NCBI GenBank assembly: GCA_964439415.1
Contig: CAYTOJ010000049.1
Location: forward strand, 1 to 13,445
Length of the DNA: 13,445 nt
Direction of reading: 5' to 3'
Source of the DNA: CAYTOJ01 sp964439415
Lineage (GTDB): Bacteria; Pseudomonadota; Alphaproteobacteria; Rickettsiales; CAZAGG01
Part shown: positions 1-5,728 of the stretch, piece after piece
How positions within the stretch are numbered: the stretch's first letter is position 1
Layout of the letters: every line of letters starts with the position of its first letter
Translations under genes and position numbers: made by a program
Notes under the pieces: model-generated
The model's database searches: none
Seen by the model: the letters and a program-made list of their open reading frames with translations, nothing else
What the model was told of the DNA's origin: nothing

Positions 1-60
1 AAACCGGACATTTAACCTGCTATCTAACAGGACATCTTTATTTGCTCTCGACACAAAAGT
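1..60. mobile_element. Possible end of an insertion sequence (remnant at window edge)
   Basis: Two similar boxes, CCGGACATTTAAC (4-16) and CAGGACATCTTTA (28-40), lie in direct orientation within 40 bp. This is the layout of repeated transposase-binding boxes near IS ends, and the words look to me like IS481/IS3-type termini. No transposase is inside the window, so this rests on pattern resemblance only. Confidence 0.25.
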
Positions 61-134
61 CTACTTTTTCTGCTTTTTAATATTCCCAATAAGGTTAAGC
101 ATTATTTAGCCATTTAAATCTTAATACTACAGTT

Positions 135-242
135 ATGCCAAAATCTAAAACCAGTTTTACTATCTGCCTGCTTGGGTTGGCGGCGTTTGTAACCGCCTTA
201 CTATGTCACAGCACTCAGGACTGTTCAGTGCTAGATTTATAA
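135..242 (+). CDS. Doubtful 35-residue ORF with a signal-peptide-like start
   Basis: This small ORF begins MPKSKTSFTICLLGLAAFV and ends at TAA after 35 residues. It has a basic N-terminus, a hydrophobic stretch (about residues 8-24) and a few polar residues including two Cys (24 and 30). That looks like a signal peptide or lipoprotein leader with almost no mature part. No Shine-Dalgarno sequence is visible upstream. A palindromic element begins about 28 bp after the stop, so this could be the 5' stub of a secreted-protein gene disrupted by repeat insertion. It may equally be a chance ORF. I do not recognise a family. Confidence 0.2.
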   Translation: MPKSKTSFTICLLGLAAFVTALLCHSTQDCSVLDL

Positions 243-269
243 ATTTACAACGCGCCAGGTCTGCTGTCG

Positions 270-500
270 TAAATGTTCATTGCTTGTCTCCCTCCCGTGC
301 ACAAAGGGGATTAAGGGGGGGGCTTGTGTTGGTACTATGGAAAGAAGAAAGATTCCCCCCTGAAATGCAACGCATCTCACCCCCCGCACCTGGCTGCGCC
401 GTCGGCTCTGGCAACTGGTTCTCAAACTTCCCAATGCTTCGCCAAGGCGAGGGCGGTGGGGGAAGCCGAGAGCTCGTGCCGATACCTGGGCAGTTACAAA
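270..500 (+). repeat. Palindromic repeat element, copy A (intergenic, enlarged)
   Basis: This copy shares both outer flanks with the two copies inside the glycosyltransferase at 4071-5690. The left flank is AAATGTTCATTGCTTGTCTC (271-290) and the right flank is GGTGGGGGAAGCCGAGAG followed by a GCAGTTAC end (about 455-497). It also shares the arm word GGATTAAGGGGGGG and the loop words GTGTTGGTACTATGG and AAGAAGAAAGATTCC. Between the loop and the right flank it carries roughly 95 extra bases. These include a small hairpin, CTTCGCC-AA-GGCGAG. It lies just past the 3' end of the minus-strand Cys module (504-869) and may act as a transcript-end structure. The ORFs that run through it are products of the repeat. 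Confidence 0.7.
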
Positions 501-503
501 ACA

Positions 504-869
504 TCAATTAGGGCAATTGGTAGACCAATAACCGCCAGATCCAGTACATGATGGAGGACCATTATTGCAGCAATGTTGACAATAGAAAATAGCTGTTCCA
601 CCTTTAGAGCAGCTGCAAGTGACCGATGTATGGTATGGAGTAGCAGGGCAAGTAATATCATTATAGTTATTGGTTGAAACGCCTGGCCAAGTTGTTGCTT
701 CGCAAGAACATGATGGATATGTACATCCACCCATTGTAACTCCCCAACTGCCATTGTTGCAAATAACTGATGGAGTGTTAAAAGTGTCAAATCCAGGGGG
801 GCAACTTGCTGTAGACGTTTGACCATTACCTACACCAGGATAAAAGCAGTTTGTTTCCCAGCAGTTCAT
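504..869 (-). CDS. Cys-rich sushi-like module, out-of-frame C-terminal part of the pilin fusion
   Basis: This 121-residue reading frame starts MNCWETNCFYPGVG and is very rich in Cys. Its first half (C8, C23, C37, W42, C48) repeats the four-Cys pattern of the seven modules in the neighbouring 999-residue protein, including the CPxGF word after the second Cys. The second half has denser Cys (CSC, CQHCC) and ends at TGA (504-506). The frame is +1 relative to the pilin and stays open upstream across the pilin stop at 886-888, reading TNCAGAT before the first ATG. No ribosome binding site is obvious at 869. I therefore infer a detached C-terminal piece of the same gene. Possible causes are a one-base insertion (or two-base deletion), recoding at the TAC-TAA-C stop context, or a sequence error. 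A separate small protein is less likely because no signal peptide is present. Confidence 0.5.
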   Translation of the reverse strand: MNCWETNCFYPGVGNGQTSTASCPPGFDTFNTPSVICNNGSWGVTMGGCTYPSCSCEATTWPGVSTNNYNDITCPATPYHTSVTCSCSKGGTAIFYCQHCCNNGPPSCTGSGGYWSTNCPN

Positions 870-885
870 TGTGGCACCTGCGCAG

Positions 886-3885
886 TTAGTATAAGCAAGC
901 CGGGGTGAACAAACGTGCGTAAACGCCGTTATTGCTGCCGTCCTGGGTCAGGCTGGCCCATATAGCTACTATATTGCCGTCGGTTAATTGCGCCGCGCCC
1001 CTGGCGAAATCCTCAATATTCTGGTCATTGCCGGTGGTGACGTTAAGCCTGAATTCACTACCGATATTGAAGCCGGAGATATTGATGATCTGTCCATACA
1101 TGCCGTAACTGCTTCCGTCCTGGTTTTCGCTGGCCCAGGTTATAAGTGCGTACCCACCGGCAAGTTCGGCAACGCTGACGGAATCTTCAGTGCTGTGCGC
1201 CCCCTGATCCCCGGTGGTATAGCTATTAACACGGAATTCCGAAGTAACGGCGGTGCCGGAACTGTTGTATATACGGGCGTAGGCGTCATAATTACCGCCG
1301 CCTATCAGAGTTCGCCAGGCGATTACCCAATAACCGTTATCCAGTATGGCGATGCTTGGATCTTTCTGGTTGTTCGCGGTGCTAACATTAACCTGGAATT
1401 CTGAGCCGACCTGAGCCGCGCCGCTATTAAAGCGCTGGGCGTATATTCCCCACGCGTCACCGTCCTGCCCATTGGATTGCCAGGACACAACGAAGCCGCC
1501 GTCGCCCGCCGCAGCCACCTTGGGTTTGTTCTGGGCGCCGGAGGTGGTGGTGTTGACAAGGAAAGCACCGCCGCTTTTTGCCCCCGCCGCCGTAATCAAC
1601 TGCCCGTATACGCCGTCACCGCCGCCGTCACCGTTGGTATCCCACCAGACGATAACGGCATTGCCGCCGCTCAGCGCCGCTATTGACGGGTTTTTCTGAT
1701 GATTGGCGGTAGTGGTGTTAACTATGAAATCACTGACGACTTTAACGCCACTGGTATTAATCACGGTCGCCATAACACCGTTGCCATCGCCGTCGCCCCC
1801 GGCGCTATTGGCATACCATGTTATCATGATGTTTCCGTTAGTAAGCTGGGCGGCAGCAGGTTTTAACTGACTGCCTGACGTAGTGGTATTAATCAGGAAT
1901 TCGGAGCCGACTTTTAAGCCGCTTGAATTGATGAACTGACCGTAAATGCCGCCGGCGCCGGAATTGCCTGGATCATCCTGGCCGAGGCTGCTCCACACAA
2001 TCAGCATATTGCCGTTGGAAAGTTTTGTAATGCTGGCCTGGTATTGCGTCAGATAGGTGGTTGTGTTCGCCTGCAGCTCTCCACCCGCACTGAGGGATGT
2101 ATAATCGAATGAGGAGCATGTTCCACCCGTGCACCCGCCGGAGGTGAGGGATGTAGCCCAGGTTCCATCGCTGTTGCAGGCCAGCACGGGGGAGGATGGG
2201 CTGGCGCTATAGCCAGTGTTACAGGTTCCGGTGGCGGATGATCCTGCATTTGTATCAGCAAAGGTGGCGTTAAAGCTGGTTAAAGCAGATTCGCCCGGGC
2301 AGGTGATGCGGGGGCAAAGGGCTGATGATTCCAACTCCCACTTACCGTTCGCCTTGCAGGTCTCCATTATATATCCGGCGTAGCCGGAGGGGCAGAGGGT
2401 TGTACTCTCCCGCGAGAAGCCTATAGGTTTATCGCCGCAGGCAATGGCGGCGCAGGTATTGCCCGTGGTGATCCAGAGGTTAGAGCCGCTGATGTTGCGG
2501 CATTCCTGGCTGACAGAACCTGTCATGCCCGTAGGGCAGGTGAGGTTTCGCGTGGTATGCCCAGGCGGCGTACAACTTTCAGTGTTCAGCGGTATGCATT
2601 TGCTGGAGGTGGTGATTAAATTCCCGCTTACGCTACAGATTTGCGTGACAGTGCCGGATGGGTCAAAACCCGCCGGGCAGGAATTTGAGGTAATAGTCTG
2701 CCCCACATACACGGTAGTAGCTCCGCTGGTGCAGGTGGTGAGGGCGCAACTGGTGGAATCATCCTGCATCCAGGTTCCGCCTGAGCAGCGCATGATTTTT
2801 TTGCCGCCGTAACCGTAGGGGCAGGCTAGCGTCATAGCATCGCCACTATCACAGGAGCCGCCTGCCGCGCAGGTATCGGTGGTTATTTCCCAGCCGCCCT
2901 GCGCGTTACAGGTTTGCGTGATGCTGCCGCTGTGCCCCTTGGGGCAGGACAGTACCCGGGTATCGCTGTAATAGCCGCCGCCGCAACTGACAGGCTCGCA
3001 GGTTTTCTGGGTGACGCGCCAGCCGCTCCTGCCACAGGTTTCAACCACTATGCCGTTAAATCCCGCAGGGCAACTGGTGGTGCTGGTTCGCGTATCGCCG
3101 ATATTACTGCTGGAGCAGGCGCTTACAGTTTGGGTAAGAGTGCTGGATTCATTGGCATTAAGCCCTTTAGTGGCCATGGCGATGGTAACAACGCATGCCT
3201 GCGCTGAAGTGGAACTAGGGGCGGCGTAACTGCTGCCGGAGAGGCAGGTTGCGCCGGAGCCGTTAGTGGCTTTTATAATTCCGGTTGTGGGGTTGCCATC
3301 GTCATACTTCTCATCCAGCTTCTTAACATCCAGTATGGTCATGGCTGAATAGCCTGCGGTTGTCCCCTGGTAGGATGTAAGCTCGTAATAAATCCCCCCA
3401 TCGTTCTGCGCAACGCGAAAAACACTATTGCCGGTGGGGGCTTTGGGGTAGTTTACACCACTTATAGTTTTTACTTCCCCACCGATGAGTTTTGCCAGGC
3501 GCAGGTGCTGCCAGTAAAGGGCGGTTTCATTCACACCGTCACTGTTCGCTGATTCCAGCGTGCCGTTGCCGTTGCCGTTGCAACTGGTGCAATTGAAGAA
3601 GGATGATGCATTGGCCATGTCCCCCGGCAGTGCGCCGTATATTCTGCTGAAATCATCGGTGGCCTGGCTGTATTCCTTGATAGTGCGCTCCAGGCTGTTG
3701 ATCTGCGCCGCCCCTTTAAGGGAGTTGCCGGAAATTATCACCGCCGTCAGCAGGCCGATTATCACCAGCGCGATAGCCAGCTGAATGAGTGTGAAGCCGG
3801 AATCCGGAATCCGGAATCCAGAAACCTGAAGCCTGAAGGGGGTAGTTTTCTTTTCGCCGGAATAATAATGTGGAGGTGTAACCAT
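886..3885 (-). CDS. Type IV prepilin-like surface protein with sushi-like modules and a predicted beta-propeller
   Basis: This 999-residue protein has three parts. Residues 1-30 are a leader ending in G30, followed by FTLIQLAIALVIIGLL, a class III prepilin cleavage site and hydrophobic helix; the pilin-like region runs to about 255 and contains YGALPGDM. Residues 257-585 hold seven four-Cys modules, first Cys at 257, 301, 345, 385, 438, 483 and 529, five of them with Trp between Cys3 and Cys4. The seventh is closest to a sushi/CCP domain. Residues about 596-995 hold seven repeats of 55-60 residues (pattern xxVIxW...GxYGQ...SGxxxGSEFxVNTTT...Q). Mature position 5 is Gln35 instead of the usual Glu. 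Typical pilins have 130-250 residues, so this is a large fusion. Family knowledge suggests prepilin peptidase processing and export by a type IV pilus or type II secretion-like machine; an adhesin role is inference. The ATG at 3885 is the only start that keeps the leader, and no strong Shine-Dalgarno sequence is seen. Confidence 0.88.
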   Translation of the reverse strand: MVTPPHYYSGEKKTTPFRLQVSGFRIPDSGFTLIQLAIALVIIGLLTAVIISGNSLKGAAQINSLERTIKEYSQATDDFSRIYGALPGDMANASSFFNCTSCNGNGNGTLESANSDGVNETALYWQHLRLAKLIGGEVKTISGVNYPKAPTGNSVFRVAQNDGGIYYELTSYQGTTAGYSAMTILDVKKLDEKYDDGNPTTGIIKATNGSGATCLSGSSYAAPSSTSAQACVVTIAMATKGLNANESSTLTQTVSACSSSNIGDTRTSTTSCPAGFNGIVVETCGRSGWRVTQKTCEPVSCGGGYYSDTRVLSCPKGHSGSITQTCNAQGGWEITTDTCAAGGSCDSGDAMTLACPYGYGGKKIMRCSGGTWMQDDSTSCALTTCTSGATTVYVGQTITSNSCPAGFDPSGTVTQICSVSGNLITTSSKCIPLNTESCTPPGHTTRNLTCPTGMTGSVSQECRNISGSNLWITTGNTCAAIACGDKPIGFSRESTTLCPSGYAGYIMETCKANGKWELESSALCPRITCPGESALTSFNATFADTNAGSSATGTCNTGYSASPSSPVLACNSDGTWATSLTSGGCTGGTCSSFDYTSLSAGGELQANTTTYLTQYQASITKLSNGNMLIVWSSLGQDDPGNSGAGGIYGQFINSSGLKVGSEFLINTTTSGSQLKPAAAQLTNGNIMITWYANSAGGDGDGNGVMATVINTSGVKVVSDFIVNTTTANHQKNPSIAALSGGNAVIVWWDTNGDGGGDGVYGQLITAAGAKSGGAFLVNTTTSGAQNKPKVAAAGDGGFVVSWQSNGQDGDAWGIYAQRFNSGAAQVGSEFQVNVSTANNQKDPSIAILDNGYWVIAWRTLIGGGNYDAYARIYNSSGTAVTSEFRVNSYTTGDQGAHSTEDSVSVAELAGGYALITWASENQDGSSYGMYGQIINISGFNIGSEFRLNVTTGNDQNIEDFARGAAQLTDGNIVAIWASLTQDGSNNGVYARLFTPACLY
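3797..3838 (-). repeat. Heptanucleotide tandem array in the pilin leader
   Basis: On the plus strand the array reads CCGGAAT three times, then CCAGAAA, CCTGAAG, CCTGAAG: six 7-bp units, the first three identical. It encodes leader residues about 17-30, immediately before the prepilin cleavage site. Because 7 is not a multiple of 3, gain or loss of one unit would shift the frame of the whole gene. Confidence 0.75.
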
Positions 3886-3890
3886 CTTAT

Positions 3891-3903
3891 AATTAGACTA
3901 ATT
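3891..3903. promoter_or_regulatory. 13-nt palindrome just upstream of the pilin start
   Basis: AATTAG-A-CTAATT is a perfect inverted repeat with 6-bp arms and one central base. It lies 5 bp upstream of the pilin ATG (3883-3885). It could be an operator or a small 5' hairpin near the ribosome site. Its AT-rich composition makes chance possible, and no recognisable promoter was paired with it. Confidence 0.22.
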
Positions 3904-4042
3904 TACCTGCTGGATGAATTTCGCGGTAACAATATGTAAATAATATTAGTCTTAAGAAGCAAAAGAATGGTTAACGGTGGATAGTTTTGCAAGTATACCC
4001 TGAAGCGGTTGCGTGAAACGCAGAGCGATGGGAAAATATACA

Positions 4043-4093
4043 ACTGCTCGCGAATTAACTGCAAATTTCTTCAATTCTTGAAACGCGAGCAGT
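4043..4093 (-). terminator. Hairpin spanning the end of the glycosyltransferase gene
   Basis: Perfect 10-bp arms ACTGCTCGCG (4043-4052) and CGCGAGCAGT (4084-4093) enclose a 31-nt loop that contains the stop codon of the glycosyltransferase (4071-4073). In gene orientation the downstream arm is followed by a moderately T-rich stretch, TATATTTTCCC. The long loop and weak T-run are atypical for an intrinsic terminator. It may instead stabilise the 3' end or separate the polysaccharide operon from the pilin gene. Confidence 0.35.
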
Positions 4094-5690
4094 ATAAGTT
4101 AGTATATTGCTCCAAGTATGCATCCACCATTTTTTCCACACTATATCTATCGGCAAACTTTGCTGCTGCCTGGGAGAAAGTATCAAGCATCTCCGGTTTT
4201 TCTATAATGCGCATTATAGTGTCAGCCAGAGCCTCTGCGTTACCTGGCTCAAAGAGCAGGCCGGTTTTGCCCTCATGTATGAATTCCGGGATTGCGCCGA
4301 TATTACTGCCGATAATGCCAAGGCCATTTGCGGCGGCTTCCAGTATTACCAGAGGGGCATTTTCATACCAGAGTGACGGAATAATCAGGCAGTCCGCCTG
4401 GCTTAACACTTTAGTTTTTTCCTCGCCCTTGATGTAACCCAGTAGCTTGATGCGGTTATCCTGCCCGGCGGCGCTGATGAATGCTTCCTCCATTTCGCCT
4501 TTGCCAGCTACCAGCAGTTCTAATGGCGTGCTTACAGGAATAAGCTTCATAGCATCCAGCAGAACCTGGCAGCCTTTCTCCCTGGTCAACCTTGATATGA
4601 ATAGAAACTTTATGGGTAATTCGCGTTTTTTGTTTTCTCGTAACTCTCCAGATGCTGGTACTACCTCTCGGCTTCCCCCACCGCCTGCGGGGGGGGCTAG
4701 GGGGGGGCATCTTTCCGTAGTAGCAGTATATCCCCCCCCTCCAGCCCCCCCCGCAGGCGGTGGGGGAGACTGATAGACAGTCAAATGTGAAGAAAGAAAA
4801 CTGGTTTCTGGTTTCTGGCTTCTGGTTTCTGTTAAGGGAACTGCATTGGCAATGACTTTAGTTTGCTTTGCCTGTAACCCGGCCTCTATATGCTTATCAA
4901 CTATAAACTGGGAGGGGCCGCAGAATAAGTCTACTTCAGCAGAGGTATGCAGATGCCACTTGCGGTATAACTGGCAGGCGGTTGTGGGATTTGAACATAT
5001 TTTAAGCGATTTTGTCAGCATCAGTGCCCGTGGGCAGAGCAGGTGATAATCATGCGCGGTATGCACAACCGGAATGCCGCGTTTATGCGCCTGCCGCCAG
5101 AGGGTGGCGGAGAAACCATCTAACAGATGGGTATGCAGTATGTCCGGCTGGTGACTCTCCAGAATTTTGCTGAATTTTTTCCCCGCATCCATGTTCCAGG
5201 CATCACGCAAGTGCCAGAGGGCTTTACGGTATGCGGGTTGCTTGCCCCGCGTCCAGTGCCAGTAGATATTCTTTGGGAAAAAGCGGATTATCTCAACGCC
5301 GTTTATATTTTGGGTTGGGTACGGCTCCATCTCCGGCGCACAGGTTGAAACCACCGTTACTCTGATTCCCCTCATAGCCAGCCCTTCCGCCAGGTATTGC
5401 ACTAAAAGCTCCGCCCCACCCGCCATAATGGGGGGATATACATTATTGGCTATGATTATGTGTGACGGCCGTTTGCTATCGGGAAGAATTTTACTATGCT
5501 GGTTTTGTGAGATAAGTTCTTTATTGCCCGTGTTGCTGCCTATCGCATCCCCCACCGCCTGCGGGGGGGGACTGAGGGGGGGGAATGTGTTGGAACTATC
5601 AGAAGAAGAAAGATGCCCCCCCCTTAATCCCCCTATGCTCGCGGTGGGGGAGACAAGCAATGTACATTTTTCTTTAGAGGACTCGCTCAT
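4071..5690 (-). CDS. Glycosyltransferase family 4 (GT-B fold) carrying two in-frame palindromic elements
   Basis: The predicted role is cytoplasmic transfer of a sugar from a nucleotide-sugar donor to the growing lipid-linked polysaccharide unit. The N-terminal Rossmann domain starts near residue 76 with IIIANNVYPPIMAGGAE and includes HTHLLDG (186-192) and HTAHDYHLLCP (210-220), with later Cys 232 and 239. The C-terminal donor domain starts near residue 361 with FLFISRLTREKG, then GKGE (397-400) and the GT4 E-x7-E motif (E443, E451) followed by GAIPEF. Length is 539 residues against about 400 for the family. The excess is two repeat-encoded segments: residues about 8-57 near the N-terminus, and about 286-351 in the linker between domains (heptamer array plus element). 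Both sit outside the core fold and all core motifs remain, so the enzyme may still be active. No clear Shine-Dalgarno sequence precedes the ATG at 5690. The gene follows the BY-kinase-like gene by 38 bp. Acceptor and sugar cannot be told. Confidence 0.93.
   Translation of the reverse strand: MSESSKEKCTLLVSPTASIGGLRGGHLSSSDSSNTFPPLSPPPQAVGDAIGSNTGNKELISQNQHSKILPDSKRPSHIIIANNVYPPIMAGGAELLVQYLAEGLAMRGIRVTVVSTCAPEMEPYPTQNINGVEIIRFFPKNIYWHWTRGKQPAYRKALWHLRDAWNMDAGKKFSKILESHQPDILHTHLLDGFSATLWRQAHKRGIPVVHTAHDYHLLCPRALMLTKSLKICSNPTTACQLYRKWHLHTSAEVDLFCGPSQFIVDKHIEAGLQAKQTKVIANAVPLTETRSQKPETSFLSSHLTVYQSPPPPAGGAGGGGYTATTERCPPLAPPAGGGGSREVVPASGELRENKKRELPIKFLFISRLTREKGCQVLLDAMKLIPVSTPLELLVAGKGEMEEAFISAAGQDNRIKLLGYIKGEEKTKVLSQADCLIIPSLWYENAPLVILEAAANGLGIIGSNIGAIPEFIHEGKTGLLFEPGNAEALADTIMRIIEKPEMLDTFSQAAAKFADRYSVEKMVDAYLEQYTNLYCSRFKN
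4640..4789 (-). repeat. Palindromic repeat element, copy C (in frame inside the glycosyltransferase)
   Basis: In gene orientation this copy has a left flank related to that of the other copies (TTGACTGTCTATCAGTCTCC), then an arm CCCCCACCGCCTGCGGGGGG. A loop follows with CTACTACGGAAAGATG, then the inverted arm and the right flank GGGGGAAGCCGAGAGG ending in GAGAGTTAC. The two arms pair over about 35-40 bases with few mismatches. Length is about 150 bp, a multiple of three. It encodes Pro/Gly-rich residues about 301-351 of the glycosyltransferase, between its two domains, without a stop. Confidence 0.8.
4801..4835 (+). repeat. Heptanucleotide tandem array in the glycosyltransferase linker
   Basis: The plus strand reads CTGGTTT, CTGGTTT, CTGGCTT, CTGGTTT, CTGTTAA: five 7-bp units with two identical neighbours. 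It directly abuts palindromic copy C and encodes about residues 286-297 (TETRSQKPETSF). The rotated unit TTTCTGG also occurs once in the pilin-leader array on the opposite strand, and both arrays fit the consensus NTTCNGG. Confidence 0.65.
5521..5670 (-). repeat. Palindromic repeat element, copy B (in frame near the glycosyltransferase N-terminus)
   Basis: In gene orientation the left flank is AAATGTACATTGCTTGTCTC, one base different from copy A. The arm GGGGGATTAAGGGGGGGG follows, then a loop with CTTCTTCTGATAGTTCC, then the opposing arm ending CCGCAGGCGGTGGGGGA. Length is about 150 bp. It encodes glycosyltransferase residues about 8-57 (Ser/Gly/Pro-rich) without a stop. Its loop runs in the opposite direction, relative to the flanks, to the loops of copies A and C. 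Confidence 0.8.
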
Positions 5691-5728
5691 GTTATAGCCA
5701 AGTTTATTTCTTTGTCTGGTAGAAATAA

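Noticed and set aside
203..511. 102-codon plus-strand ORF with Gly-rich C-terminus
   Set aside because: Most of it is palindromic copy A. Its similarity to the glycosyltransferase insert (GGGGSRE-VP) comes from the shared repeat, not from a protein family, and no ribosome site or domain is seen.
494..826. 110-codon minus-strand ORF overlapping the Cys-rich module in another frame
   Set aside because: The overlapping frame 504-869 repeats the Cys-module pattern of the neighbouring protein, while this frame shows no recognisable pattern.
988..1404. 138-codon plus-strand ORF antisense to the propeller repeats
   Set aside because: It mirrors the repetitive, Gly/Asn/Thr-rich minus-strand gene and has no start signal or family motif.
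4447..4773. Plus-strand ORF ending in a Pro/Gly-rich tail
   Set aside because: It is antisense to the GT4 core and its tail is the reverse reading of palindromic copy C.
4640..5670. CRISPR-like array from the GC-rich repeats
   Set aside because: The copies are far apart, about 150 bp long, palindromic throughout and lie inside a gene. There are no regular spacers and no cas genes.
4071..5690. The long glycosyltransferase ORF as two fused or broken genes
   Set aside because: Both GT-B domains are present once, in order and in one frame. The extra length is explained by the two repeat elements and the heptamer array.
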